Shown here: one piece after another, positions 1 to 11,863 of the stretch
How the letters are laid out: each line of letters starts with the position of its first letter
Numbering within the stretch: position 1 is the first letter of the stretch
From: Lytechinus pictus
Taxonomy: Eukaryota > Echinodermata > Echinoidea > Temnopleuroida > Toxopneustidae
Length of the DNA stretch: 64,000 nucleotides
Direction: 5' to 3'
Assembly (NCBI RefSeq): GCF_037042905.1
Contig: NC_087257.1
Coordinates: 17,623,001 to 17,687,000, forward strand
Made by a program: the position numbers and the translations under genes
The notes under the pieces: model-generated
The model's input: the letters and a program-made list of their open reading frames with translations, nothing else
What the model was told of the DNA's origin: nothing
The model's database searches: none

Positions 1-828
1 CTAGTGCATGAGGCCTGAAAACTTTTGTAATGATGAATAGGATTCATGGGTTGAAATATTTTTAACAAATAATGCAGGCTCAAATCGCGATCCGACTTTT
101 TTAATAAACTGTCATAGATGGGGGATTTTAAGTAGTTTGTCATAGAATTAATATATAGGTATGCGTAACTCACCAATCAAAATGCGAGAGCACAGCGCTA
201 GCTGCAAATGTTGATTCACACCTTAACCGGCATTTTACAGAGCACTTAGATATCAAATTGGTAAATCAAACAAAATAATGAAAGCTCGATGTCCGAGCTG
301 AAATATGTTTTGTATATTGACTTCAAAACTTGATATTCTAAACTACATATCAGCCTATTGACAAGAAATGTATCTCATCGAACAGGCAATGCGAGTGCGA
401 TGCGCGCGCGAAACTTTAATATAGTAACATTAAATATTTTCAAAAATTATTTCCAAGTCTTCCCCTGACCTTATTTTATTCACTCGTCTTCCTCCTCTTA
501 TTTATCGTCTTCTTTTATTCCTTCTTTCTTTCCCCTTCTTTTTTTCTTTCCCCCTTTTTTCAATTTGTTGGCTCCGCCAATAGGGGGGCGGGCCCTCGGG
601 CCCCCTGTGTTCGTAGTTGTTATGTTAACACGATGTATATCTAATTTTAAGAAATAAATGCGAGCGCGAAGCGCTAGCTGAAAACTGATGAAATGAAAAG
701 GACATTTCCAGTTTTCAGGTTAGAATATCAAATATTTTCAGCTTGCGCTTCTATTTCGCATAAAAACTGTGAAGTCGGGATGCGCATATAACTGAACAAT
801 TGTCTTTTATGATAATGACTAAAGGGGC
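1..828. other. Non-coding A/T-rich stretch with GCGAGCGCGAAGCG words
   Basis: No credible coding exon is visible. A G/C-rich imperfectly palindromic word close to GCGAGCGCGAAGCGCTAGCT recurs near 184, 393 and 659, each time beside a 'ctgaaa' context, and again near 2374; it looks like a dispersed repeat. A pyrimidine-rich run lies at 470-560, followed by a G/C-rich patch at 570-605. Confidence 0.6.
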
Positions 829-1425
829 CATTCCACAGAGAGCAAGACCGCTGAAAGACCTTTCAAAGACCATGAATTTTGGTTGATCTTACAGAGGTCT
901 CTCAATGAAGCTACATTGGTCTTTGAGGTCTTACACGAGTCCTGACCAATCTTTCAGCGGTCTTCGTGGTCTTCATGGGCTCCAAAACTTTTTGAAACGG
1001 TTCAAAACAGTCTTACAACGGTCTTACAAGAAAATGGTTTTTCAGCGGTCTTTCGATGAATTTTCAAAGGTCTTCATAGTCTTTCAATGATCTTTCGGCA
1101 GTCTCTCAAGATTTTTGCGGAGATCACTGTAAGACTCATGAGAGATCATTGAAAGACCAGGCAAAGTCCATGGAAAGAATTCTGAAATATCACTTGTTGC
1201 ATAAAAGATCTCTGAAATACCATTGAAAGATCTCTATAGGACTAGTCTAAGACCAGTAAAACAAGAAATATCCATCAGTCTTTCAGAGTTCTTTGAGGGG
1301 TCTTTCTGAGCCATTCCACAGAGATGACAAATTTCAGTGAAATTTCAGTGAAAGACCACTGTAAGACCTCATCAATTTTAAGTCTTTCAGTGGTCTTTCA
1401 AGAAGGACTCATTTAAGGTCTAATT
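829..1425. repeat. Foldback array of GGTCTTTCA-like words
   Basis: The words GGTCTTTCA, GGTCTTACA and GTCTTTCAG recur many times from about 890 to 1110. Their reverse complements (TGAAAGACC) dominate 1130-1260, so the segment can fold on itself about a centre near 1120. The phrase GCCATTCCACAGAGA opens the block (833) and recurs as a direct copy at 1312, suggesting two related insertions. No coding content is credible in the weak frames through it. Confidence 0.6.
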
Positions 1426-1514
1426 CCTAATTGTTTTTCCTTTTTCTCTTCTTATTTTTTTCTTTTTCTTTCCCTTTTTTGCACCACCATGAGGGGGCAA
1501 GAACTTTGCCCCCT

Positions 1515-1698
1515 GGGCGTTGTGGCGTGCGCCTGTAATCCAAGCTGTGCGGGGAAGTTACAAATTGATGCAGAGGTTCGAGGTTCGAGCCCCGGTCACG
1601 TCTTTCGGATGGTGACGTTAAAGGTCGGTCCCAGACGTAAATAATCATATCTGATTGATACACGTCTGACAAAACTCAAATACACACACACACACACC
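1515..1698 (+). mobile_element. SINE with 7SL/Alu-like head, B box and CA tail
   Basis: The head reads GTGGCGTGCGCCTGTAATCC, very like the 5' domain of 7SL RNA and Alu (my alignment by eye gives 25 of 32 matches over the wider block). A polymerase III B-box-like word GGTTCGAGCCCC follows at about 1576-1590. Then comes a body with TCTTTCGGATGGTGACGTTA, of the kind seen in conserved SINE tails of marine animals, and an (AC)n end at 1681-1697. Boundaries are approximate. Whether the head truly descends from 7SL RNA or only resembles it is open. Confidence 0.6.
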
Positions 1699-1739
1699 TG
1701 GATCCACCTATGTATATTGACCTGAAAAGCAATAACATT

Positions 1740-2330
1740 TTAAAGGGATGGTCCGGACTGAAACTATTTATAGCTTAATAAATAGAGTAGAATTCACTGA
1801 GCAAAATGCCGAAAATTTCATCAAAATCGGATAACAAATAACAAAGTTATTGAATTTTAAAGTTTAGCAATATTTGTGAAAACAGTCGTCATGAATATTC
1901 ATTAGGTGGGCTGATGATGTCACATCCCCACTTGTTCTTTTGTATTTTATTATATGAAATTAGGTTTATTCAAATTTTTTCCTCCAAGAACTAGAAAAAT
2001 TGGATTGACAATTGATTTAGTGCATTAGATATTTATTGCTGCAACTTATTTCATTATAAGGGAGACATATTATTCACACAAGTATGAAATAATGAACAAA
2101 ATATGATTTTAATGTCATAACATAAGAAAACGGAAAGTAGGGATGTGACATCATCAGCCCACCTAATGAATATTCATGACGACTGTTTTCACAAAATATT
2201 GCTAAACTTTAAACTTCAATAGCTTTATTATTTGTTAACCGATTTTGATGAAATTTTCGGCATTTTGCTTAGTGAATTCTACTCTATGTATTAAGATATA
2301 AAATATTTTCAGCCCGGACTATCCCTTTAA
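1740..2330. mobile_element. TTAA-flanked foldback element, family M2, copy 1
   Basis: The element starts TTAAAGGGATGGTCCGG and ends with the inverse ATCCCTTTAA, giving a TTAA duplication at both ends. The two halves are inverted copies: a block containing TTTCATCAAAATCGG and TGAATATTCATTAGGTGGGC on the left is mirrored on the right. About 590 bp, no ORF, so non-autonomous. Other copies in this window: 3978-5185, 30056-30845, 54966-55581 and a worn one near 6945. Confidence 0.85.
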
Positions 2331-3554
2331 GGACACCGTGGGATCGATGGAGAGGATACACACCTAACTAATCAAATATTGCGAGCGCGTAGCGCGAGCT
2401 GAATTTTATATTAATCCCTTTTTGTAACCCTGAACAAGATACCTATCTCGCTAAACAGACTTCAAACTCGAGCACATTGTTTTTGTCTATTATCGTGAAA
2501 ACGGGATATTTTAATTCAGCCGCATTAATTTAACCTTTTGGGGCAGGACCTGTATGATAATCATATTCTATGACTTTCAAGGGATAAACTCATTTCAGAC
2601 ATTAGAAATTTAAAAAAATATATTTCATTATTATATATTATATGGGATAAAAAAAAATTAAAAAACGTGTTTCAAACTTTAGTTCCCATGGCAACAAGAA
2701 ATATTATACCCAACAAAATATGTATTGAAATTTTAGGAAAAGTCACCAAGTTTGGTTGAAAATTATTAGAAATTTAAATTTAAAGTTTGGTATTTGGCTG
2801 TAACTCCTGGTCTTGACTCCTGACAGGTTTGAATAGAGCATATTTACTGATAAATTACCAATTTTGTGGACACACTGAAGTGCATGGTCCACCCCCACCT
2901 CACAATTTACGGGCGTAGACACGAATTCCTTTCTTTTGTTAGTATGGGGGGAGGGGAGTAAAGTATTCATAATCGGTCGAGCGAGACATGACTTTCAAGG
3001 GATAAACTCATTTCAGACATTAGAAATTGGAAAAAATATATTTCATTTTATATATATTTCAATAATTGCTTAATGTATAGTTACCTTGCATACCTAAACA
3101 GTATATAAATGAGTACAAAAATAAAAAAAATATTTTAGTTAATTATCCAAATCTAGTGGAGAAAATTTGCTCCCGATTTGACAAATTTGACTATTCTAAA
3201 TCATAGATTAATGAATCGTAGACTGTCACCATCAAACTGTGATTATAAATATTTTTACATTGTATAATTCATAATGTTCTTTATTAGGCCTTTTTAAATT
3301 TAACCGCCCAAATATGTTGCCATTCAAAAATTTAAGTCTTACCAAGTACTAAAGCTCAATGTCATCAGTCGTGCCAAACATGATCAGAATAATGAATAAG
3401 AACAACATTGGACCTGTTTGCGATCAAAATACCTTGATGTTGATGTTACAAAGCAATTGTTGGTTGCCCCGACAAACAGGGAATGTACACCTATATTAAC
3501 AAGGGGCCTAACCAAAATCAACCAAGAATTGAGGGAGATATATATGTCGCTTGG
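2331..3554. other. A/T-rich non-coding stretch with a 60-bp direct repeat
   Basis: No gene seen. The segment 2571-2630 (beginning TGACTTTCAAGGGATAAACT) recurs almost unchanged at 2989-3048, 418 bp further on in the same orientation. The remainder is unique A/T-rich sequence with short A runs. Confidence 0.6.
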
Positions 3555-3800
3555 GCACTCTTCAATTCAATTCAATTCAATTCAATTCTTTTATTTCATT
3601 TCCATTCAAAAAACATAATACAAAGTAATATAAAGTAATACAAATCAAGTACAATTTTACAGAAGGGCATTCTTACTTCGTAAAAAAAAAAACAGAAAAA
3701 ACAGTATAATATAGAGCATAAATGGAAATGGAAATGAGGGGGATCCACTAAAAAGCAAAGCTTGTAAAGTGTGGATCCCCCTTGGAAATGAAAAAAGTAT
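3555..3800 (-). mobile_element. LINE-type 3' end with (TTGAA)n tail
   Basis: Read on the minus strand this ends in GAAATGAAATAAAAGAATTG followed by repeated TTGAA units (3560-3592 on the + strand), the usual 3' end of a non-LTR retrotransposon with a pentamer tail. A 44-bp hairpin sits at 3739-3782: GGGGGATCCAC is mirrored by GTGGATCCCCC. No reverse-transcriptase coding sequence is attached. Confidence 0.6.
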
Positions 3801-3977
3801 AGTAGACTTATTCTGATATGCGTACATAATTATATGTATTACAGGAAAGAAAAAGAGAACAAAAGAAATCATACGGATGCAAATATAATTACTGAACTAA
3901 TGCAAAGCTTTTCACACAAAGAGGTCTTCGTAGTAAAGGATGTGTTGCGCAAGTACAGTAAGTTCAGTACATATTAC

Positions 3978-5185
3978 TTAAAGGGATGCTCCGGGCTAAA
4001 AATATTGATATCTAAATAAATAGAGTAAACTTCACAAAGCAAAATGCCGAAAATTTCATCAAAATCGGATAACAAAGTTATTGAATTTTAAGTTTGACAA
4101 TATTTTGTGAAAACAGTTATATGCACGTTGACGTTGTCATGAATATTCATTAGGTGGGCTGATGACGTCACATCCCCACTTTTTTTTCTTATGTAATTAC
4201 ATGAAATTATATATTTTTTTCATTATTTCATACATTTGTGAATGATATGTCTCCCTTATAATAAATTAAGATGCAGCAATTAATAATGCACTAAATCAGT
4301 TGTCAATCCAATCTTTTTAGTTCTCGGATGATAAAAATTGAATAAACCTAATTTCAAATAATAAAATACACAAGAACAAGTGGGGATATGACATCGTCAA
4401 TTTGCTCATTGAATATTCATGAGACACGCCTAGAACCGTTTCACTGGAAAATTCAAAAATCTTTAAAGGAGAATGAAACCCTTGAAACCAGCTGAATCTA
4501 TATCAAAGAGAAAAATCAAAGAAAATTATTGTTGAAAGTTTGAGGAAGATTGAATGAAAAATAAGAAAGTTATGAGCATTTGAATATTGAGATCACTAAT
4601 GCCATGTAGATCCTCCCATTGGCAATGCGACCAAGATCTGTGATGTCACACACGTACAACTCCCTCATTACTTTAGTACTTATTTCACTTGTATTCTCAC
4701 TTTTATAGAGTCTATCACAAGGTGATGTGTTCTCTTTATGAGAGGACAAGTACAGAGGTTTCACAACATTATATCGTTGATGAATCGTTTGTCATATGAT
4801 TAGAATGAGCAAAAGGAGATGTTTTGGGGTATATTTTCAGTGTCCAAAAGGGGAGAGTTGTTCATCTGTGACATCATAGATCTTGGTCGCATTGCCAATG
4901 GGAGGATCTCCATAGGAACCATAGCATTAGTGATCTCGACATTCAAATGCTCATAACTCTTCTATTGCTAGTCCTATTTTACTCAAACTTTTGTTGATCT
5001 TATTCTTTGATTTTTCTGCTTTCACAAAAGCTAACTTGCTCCAAGAGTTTCATTCTCCTTTAAAGTGTCATAACTTTGTTATTCCTTGTCTGATTTTGAT
5101 CAAATTTTCAGTGTTTTGTTTGTCTGATTTTTCCTCATTATGTTCAAATCATATTTACTTGAGCGTGCATGGAGTATCCCTTTAA
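3978..5185. mobile_element. M2 foldback element, copy 2, split by an M4 element
   Basis: The left half runs from TTAAAGGGATGCTCCGGGCT to about 4462. The right part resumes at 5064 and ends GGAGTATCCCTTTAA. Between them lies a complete M4 element (4463-5063). The order of events is clear: M2 landed first and M4 jumped into it. Confidence 0.8.
4463..5063. mobile_element. TTAA-flanked foldback element, family M4, copy 1
   Basis: Both ends carry TTAA, with terminal inverted words AGGAGAATGAAAC and GTTTCATTCTCCT. The body is a long imperfect palindrome whose arms share ATTGGCAATGCGACCAAGAT and CTCATAAAGAGAACAC-like words. About 600 bp, without a transposase. Inserted inside M2 copy 2. Confidence 0.85.
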
Positions 5186-5639
5186 GCATAATCCACATCC
5201 CACTATCGGGATCAAAAGGGGTCAAAATCTGTTCTTTTGACGTTTTAAAATGTCTGGTTCGTACGAAAGTGACAAAAAAAGCGACAGATTTTTACAAGCC
5301 TTATATTATGACTACAAGTACTAGAAGAGTAATATACATGTTTCATTGATTTAATCCCTCTCGAGTTTACTACACATGCCACCGTAGGGGTGCTATACCC
5401 CCTATACTAATTCATATAGGCGTAAAATAATAAAAACAAACACAAACTTATAAGTATAAGGGGAGTAAAATGCCGACGCATAGGACGAGCGCCCTCGATC
5501 CTCACCCCCACTCATTTGCCCCTTTTTGGCAGTATGCTAATGATATCCCACTTGTCCTGCATTCGCCAATATACTTCCAAAGGGACTTATTTTGCTTGAT
5601 GAATTTAGCCTTTCTATATGAAAATTGGTCTAGTGATAC

Positions 5640-5677
5640 TAATATACTACTACTATACTGCTGCTGCTACTATACTT

Positions 5678-5750
<73 letters not shown>

Positions 5751-5800
5751 TACTACTACTACTACTACTGCTACTAATAATAATAATAATAATACACACA
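5640..5800. repeat. CTA trinucleotide microsatellite
   Basis: About 5668-5770 is an almost pure run of CTA/TAC triplets with a few CTG and CTT interruptions, followed by (AAT)n at 5774-5793. All six frames stay open through it, which creates spurious poly-Thr, poly-Leu and poly-Ser reading frames; these are not genes. Confidence 0.95.
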
Positions 5801-6944
5801 ATATATATGGAGATATAATACAATAACAGTAGTACACATCTTCTTATTATTACGTATATCATTACAATGATATCCCAATAATTAGACATGTTAGAAGGCA
5901 AATTCTGAGACCAGTGCCTATTTCAAAATTAGAAGAGTGATATTGGCGGATGCCTACCGCCATGGCTGCCACGAGTGCCCCTTCCCCTATCGATGAAATA
6001 ATGGGATGATTTCACATTGAATTGAACTGAACTATATTTTGACAGCGTCGGGTAATTTCGTAGTCTAGGGTATTATATTTGCAATTATTTCAGTCGACCA
6101 GGGATATGTCTAATGCCTCGAAAGATTCGGTGCACTCGTGCCCGTGCGTTACTGAAAACGTGATTTTTGGGGCAAATAGTAAAATGTTTGCCTGATAATG
6201 ACTGATCTCATTATGACCTTTAATGCAAATTTTGTTGTGTATGTATAGCATTCTCGAGAATCCTCCAAACGGCTGAATCATCCTAACACTAGCACCGCAT
6301 TTATAAAATATATATGAGGATCGCCTTCTTGCCTGTTAATAAATTTACCCCTAACTCCCCTTAAGTAAACACCTAACCCTATTGGGGGTAGTTTTCCTGG
6401 TACGCTAATACGCGGTCCAATAAACGGAGAGGATGATAGGCTGTGCAAAACATGAAGCCTTATGTGTTATGACGACTGAAAAACAAAGACTACGCATGGA
6501 GAAAACGTCCGCCCCTCGGCGGAGAATTCGTCCACTCAACACGGTGTTTTTGCCCGCGGACAAAAAACCCTGAAATACTCCAGGATTTTTCGTCCGCGCA
6601 GACGGATTTAACTGGCCGGACGTTTTCGCCTCCGACACCGGCATTTGTACCGTGAAAATATCACACTCTTAATGTTTTGCAATGGAAACCTGGTGCGCGT
6701 GGCCCATAATTATAGCCCCTTTTATTACGTCTTGCAAACCGTTCTAAATCTTAATTTTACAATTTTTTATTGACCAATCCGGGCTCCGTTCCGAACATGC
6801 CGAAGGTACGCAGTTGAAATCCATTGTTCTGTGGTTTTATCGCTCTTTAACCCCCAAAAAGAAAAAAAAACACTCTTTCCGAAACCGCGAGAGCCCCACC
6901 CCGGCACTACAAATTGTATTAGGGGTAGAGTCTGTATGTGCTGA
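5801..6944. other. Non-coding stretch
   Basis: No gene, RNA or clear repeat was recognised. A G/C-richer patch at 6500-6640 contains several CGTCCG words, with inverted-looking pairs such as CGTCCGCGCAGACGG. Confidence 0.4.
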
Positions 6945-7450
6945 CCCTGATTATCTTAATAAAGTAAAATTCCCCGAGCGAAATGATCTTCTGAACAAAG
7001 TTTCAGGTTTTCAATTTTTTGTGAGGACAGTTATATTCAGATCCTCAATCATGGATATTCATTAGATGAGCTAATGATGCTTTGTGCCTAGTTTCCCGCT
7101 TTTCTATGTTCTTACATGAAATCATCATTATTCGATATTTCCATACATGTGTATATATGTCACTTATAACAACATTTCTTTTAACCATGAATATATAGTA
7201 CATTAAATCAGTAGTAAATCCAAAATTGGTTAATTCTTGGAGGACAAAATTTATGCAATGTCATATATCAAACTACACAAAACAAGTGGAGTTATGACAT
7301 AATGTATTGCTCATTGAATATTCATGAAGACATTCATAGCTAGAACTGTTTCCCGTGACAATCAAAATAATATTTGAAATATCATAATTTTCCCTTCTCC
7401 GATTTTGATCAAATTTACAGCATTTTCTTTGACCGAATTTTGTTAAAAGA
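6945..7450. mobile_element. Worn M2-like foldback element
   Basis: The order of M2 landmarks is kept but strongly diverged: ATCATGGATATTCATTAGATGAGC on the left (7047-7070) and TTGAATATTCATGAAGAC on the right (7314-7331), plus CCGATTTTGATCAAATTTAC near 7398. Termini are no longer clear. Confidence 0.5.
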
Positions 7451-7454
7451 GAAT

Positions 7455-8146
7455 TGAATTACCCGGGGGTGTACTTACATTATTTTGGTTTGGATGGGGG
7501 TGTGCGGCTAAAGGCTCAAAACCCATACCCATGCATATTTAAGGGTCATTTTGGCTAAAAAGGTACCTATTATACGGAGTTTCTTCCAAAGAGGGACCCG
7601 TGTTTAAGGGCGGGTTTAAGAATTCATCCAACAAATTACTTTCAATTTCCATTTAAAAATGTTTTTTTCCTTTTTCCCTGTACTTGGGACTGGTGGGAGA
7701 AAAAGGACACACATAAAAGATGTAAGACACCCCCCCCCCCTGAAATGCATGAAAATACCCTAAAAAAGCACCAAATTAGAACATAAAGGAAGACAATTCC
7801 TGAAAATAATGGCATTGATGGCAAACTTGCAATGTACAGAAAAATCCCAAACTCAGGAAATTTCCTGAAACCTTGCATCTCTGATACAAAGAATAACTCC
7901 GGGAATAATGGTTTCCAACATTTTGACCGGGCATTTTGATCCCGGATTTGCAGGAATATTGGCACCTAATACATTGGAGGAGAATATTGACCCGTAATTA
8001 AGGCCAGTATCTAAAAATTGGGGCCATGTTAAGGGATTTTTCAGAATACGACAATGATGTTTAGGGATTTCTTTAAAAAAAACGACCCATTCCAGCGGCA
8101 CATCCCCGTGTGCCTTATTTCGTGAGTCCCCCCCCCCCCGGTATAT
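7455..8146. repeat. Foldback-like repeat with poly-C/poly-G ends
   Basis: It begins ACCCGGGGGTGTAC and ends near CCCCCCCCCCGGTAT, so the outer ends are inversely related. Inner words GGGGGTGTGCGGC (7496) and GCGGCACATCCCC (8095) also pair. Two minus-strand open frames of 80-107 codons cross it but have no recognisable motif and overlap homopolymer tracts, so I do not call them genes. Confidence 0.4.
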
Positions 8147-9565
8147 TACAAATTATAAATTCCATCAATGCAAATTATGCCTAGTATACAATGTGCTTTT
8201 GGTAATTTGTTCCAGTGTAAATTACTCAGAGGTAATACCGTGCTAACACGGCGTACAATTTTACTCAATGTGAATTACTATGTTATAACACTTCCCTGGT
8301 AGAACAGTGCATTATTATCGATCGCATATAATATTTTCAGTATGAATGACATTGGTATATAACACATAATTTCCAATAATGCAAATCATGAATGCATAAG
8401 GCTCGTTCACTTCTTGTATCTTGATATAATTTGTGTCAGTTCAAATTACTTAGATGGAACAACGCATAATTGATCGCATATAATTTCCCACAGTGTGAAT
8501 TACTCTCCTATTATATAACATAATTCTCCTTAGTGCAAATTATGTAGGAATAAGGCTCGTTCACTTCTCGTATCTTAATATAATTTGTGTCAGTTCAAAT
8601 TACTTAGATGGAACAACGCATTATCGATCACATATAATTTCTTTCAGTATGAATTACATTGGTATATAACACATAATTTCCAATAGTGCAAATTATGTAT
8701 ACATAAGGCTCGTTCATTTCTTGTATCTTGATATAATTTGTGTCAGTTCAAATTACTCAGATGGAACAACGCATTATCGATCGCATATAATTTCCTACAG
8801 TGTGAATTACTTTCATGTATAACATTATTCTCCTTAGTGCAAATTGTGTAGGAATAAGGCTCGTTCACTTCTCGTATCTTAATATAATTTGTGTCAGTTC
8901 AAATTACTTAGATGGAACAACGCATTATCGATCACATATAATTTCTTTCAGTATGAATTACATTGGTATATAACACATAATTTCCAATAGTGCAAATTAT
9001 GTATACATAAGGCTCGTTCATTTCTTGTATCTTGATATAATTTGTGTCAGTTCAAATTACTCAGATGGAACAACGCATTATCGATCGCATATAATTTCCT
9101 ACAGTGTGAATTACTCTCATGTATAACATTATTCTCCTTAGTGCAAATTATGTATGCATAAGGCTCGTTCACTTCTCGTATCTTAATATAATTTGTGTCA
9201 GTTCAAATTACTCAGAAGGAACAACGCATAATCGATCGCATATAATTTCCTACAGTGTGAATTACTTTGGTATATAACACATACTTTCCAATAGTGCAAA
9301 TTATGTATACATAAGGCTCGTTCACTTCTTGTATCTTGATAATTATAATTTGTGTCAGTTCAAATTACTCAGATGGAACAACGCATTATCGATCGCATAT
9401 AATTTCCTACAGTGTGAATAACTTTCCTAAATAACATAATTCTCCTTAGTGCAAATTATGTATGCATAAGGCTCGTTCACTTCTCGTATCTTAATATAAT
9501 TTGTGTCAGTACGAATTACGAGGTGAGAACAGTGCATTATTATCGATCGCATATAATTTAGAGAT
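8147..9565. repeat. Satellite array, ~153-bp monomers alternating in two types
   Basis: The word GGCTCGTTCA recurs at about 8401, 8555, 8708, 8859, 9012, 9163, 9316 and 9471, a spacing of 151-155 bp. Monomers alternate strictly: type A carries CTTGTATCTTGAT and type B CTCGTATCTTAAT, giving a ~305-bp higher-order unit repeated four times. Each monomer contains three ~50-bp sub-units built on ATAATT-N(4-8)-CAGT-N(3)-AATTA, each roughly palindromic. Diverged units extend leftward to about 8147. Confidence 0.9.
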
Positions 9566-9770
9566 GCACAATAAAAATTTTAAACAGAAGTGTGCTCTCC
9601 TCCCCTTTTGAAAGTGAAGACTTTTTTTTTTGCTTTTTCATTGTTTTTCGTGGAAGAAATCTCCTTATTTTTTGGTTACCCCTCCCCTTTTATTTTGCTT
9701 GGTAAATTTTTCCTCCGGAAAATTATCCCCCCCCCCCCCTTCGAAACATCCTGGATCCGCCCATGAACTT
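9566..9770. mobile_element. Fragment of a poly-C/poly-G foldback family (M5-like)
   Basis: It contains long T runs, TTTGCTTGGTAAATTTTTCC, a 14-C tract at 9729-9742 and the end phrase CATCCTGGATCCGCCC. Similar pieces lie at 32220-32560, 39460-39840, 55820-56078 and 60640-60840. Confidence 0.45.
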
Positions 9771-9962
9771 ATCTCAAGTAGGGACTGGTATACATCGTTC
9801 TTAACGCTACGAAATACCATGCCAATTATTATCACGCTAAAGTTCTTTATATTTTCAATCTGCAGGTGGGTTGATTGATGCTCGGAACCAACCGTGACTC
9901 GCTTGATCTAAACTTTTCCATGAAATACGACAGTGCCCCCCATGGCCCTATCTTCTATTTTA

Positions 9963-10545
9963 AAGGTCAACTCCACCCTATAAAAATGTTGATTTGAATA
10001 AATAGAGAAAATCAAACTAGCATAATGCTAAAAATTTCATCAAAATCGAATGTAAAATGGGAAAGTTATGACATTTTAAACTTTCGCTTATTTTGAACAA
10101 AACAGTGATATGCACAACTCAGTGACATGCAAATGAGACAGTCGATGATGTCCCTCACTCACTATTTCTTTTGTTTTTATTCTTTGAATTATACAATTTT
10201 TTTTTAAACAGATTTGACAATAAGGAACAACTTGACTGAACCATTATAGTCATTACACAATGCTAATTTCACATGTTCAGGGAGGAATTAATCATTGTAT
10301 CACTTGACAATGAGGAGAAAATTATAATATTTCACATTTCATACAATAAAACACAAAAGATATAGTGAGTGGATGATGTTATCAGTCTCCTCATTTGCAT
10401 ACTGACCAGGTTGGTCATATAATTGTTTTGTGAAATTAAGCGAAACTTTAAAATATCATAACTTTCTTATTTTACATCTGATTTTGATGAAATTTTTAGT
10501 GTTATGCTTGTTGGATTTTTCTCTTTTTATTAAAATCAACTTTCT
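9963..10545. mobile_element. TTAA-flanked foldback element, family M1, copy 1
   Basis: It begins TTAAAGGTCAACTCCACCC and carries the M1 landmarks on both arms: TTTCATCAAAATCGAATG, AGTTATGACATTTTAAAC, ATGCAAATGAGACAG and CTCACTATTTCTTTTGT. The right end (near 10545) has diverged and no TTAA can be fixed there. Confidence 0.75.
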
Positions 10546-10640
10546 GTTCGGATGGCCTCGGCTAACGTTTTTATCAAGGAATAAATGAGATTTGTATAGA
10601 GGTATGTTAGCCATCGTAATAACATCAACATTTTGTATTC

Positions 10641-11398
10641 TTAAAGGACAGTCCAGTAGATTAGATTAAAAAGATAAAAATCCAACAAGCATAACACTGA
10701 AAATTTTATCAAAATCGGATGTAGAATAAGAAAAGTTATGACATTTTAGAGTTTTGCTCGACTTCACAAAACAGTTATATATATGAGGAGACTGACGACT
10801 TCACCCACCCACTATTTCTTTTGTATATCATTATATGAAATGTGTAATATTCTAATTTTCTTCTCATTGTCAGGTGAAACAGTGAATAATTCCTCCCTTA
10901 ACAGTGGGATTAGCAATATGTTTAATGTTCAGTCAAGTTGGTCCTTATTGTCAAATATGTAAAACATGAAATATTGTATAATTCAAACAATAAAAAAATA
11001 CAAACAAAAGAAACAGTGCAGGGGCCGCGGAACGGTTTTCAGAGTGGGGGGGGGGGGCTAAGCCAAAAGTGGGGGTGGGGCTGACCATGCAAAAAATCAC
11101 AATCATATTATGGTAATTTTTACGTTTTTGTATACAGTTTTTGAAAAAGTGGGGGGCTGAAGCCCCCCCCCCCCGCTTCCGCGGCCCCTGCAGTGAGTAA
11201 AGAACATCATCGACTGTTTCATTAGCATGTCACTATAATGTAAATATCACATTTTTTTGTGAAAAATAAGCGAATAAGTTATTTAAAAATTTCATAATTT
11301 TTTTTATTTTACATTTGATTTTGATGAAATTTTCAGTGTAGTTTATTATCTTTCTCTATTTATCCGAAATATTTTTTTTGGGTGGACTTAACCTTTAA
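10641..11398. mobile_element. M1 foldback element, copy 2, carrying a nested hairpin
   Basis: TTAA ends are present: TTAAAGGACAGTCC at 10641 and GGACTTAACCTTTAA ending at 11398. The halves mirror each other. The right half is interrupted at 11019-11190 by a separate 172-bp inverted-repeat element. Confidence 0.85.
11019..11190. mobile_element. 172-bp hairpin element nested in M1 copy 2
   Basis: Ends are exact inverses over CAGGGGCCGCGGAA / TTCCGCGGCCCCTG. It is flanked by a perfect 5-bp direct repeat, CAGTG (11014-11018 and 11191-11195), as expected of a target-site duplication. The inside is G-rich on one flank and C-rich on the other, with no ORF. Confidence 0.85.
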
Positions 11399-11863
11399 TA
11401 GTGCAATCGTTAATGTACCAGTAAAGATATTCCCTTATTATTTCACTATCTGGGTCAATATTGTTTTTCAGAATAAGATAATTTCCATAGGTCATCGTAT
11501 AGAATATAAAATATTAGCCCAATCTTTTTTTTCATCATTCACTCTTAAAGAAGGTTTACCCAATATTGGGTAAAATGGGAACATGCATGTTGGTTGAGTA
11601 AAGATTTTTTTGTAAATTTTACGCATTGTTGCGTTGAAATAGTCCAACATGGGGTAAAAGAATACCAAGCAAACATATATGTTCCCTACCCAATATTAGG
11701 TAAATTTTACCCAGTGTTTTTAGAGAGTTGTTATCATGGTTATTGTGATTTATTTGCCATTCACCAATTGCTATCCGCTTTTAAGCTGATCTTATTAATT
11801 CATATAAGTACTGTATACTTAAAGATTTAACAGAGGCCCATGTTTTACGACCATGTATCACAT

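Noticed and set aside
5470-5901. Open frames of 66-118 codons across the CTA repeat in several frames
   Set aside because: They are created by a trinucleotide microsatellite that has no stop in any frame; the poly-Thr, poly-Leu and poly-Ser products have no support.
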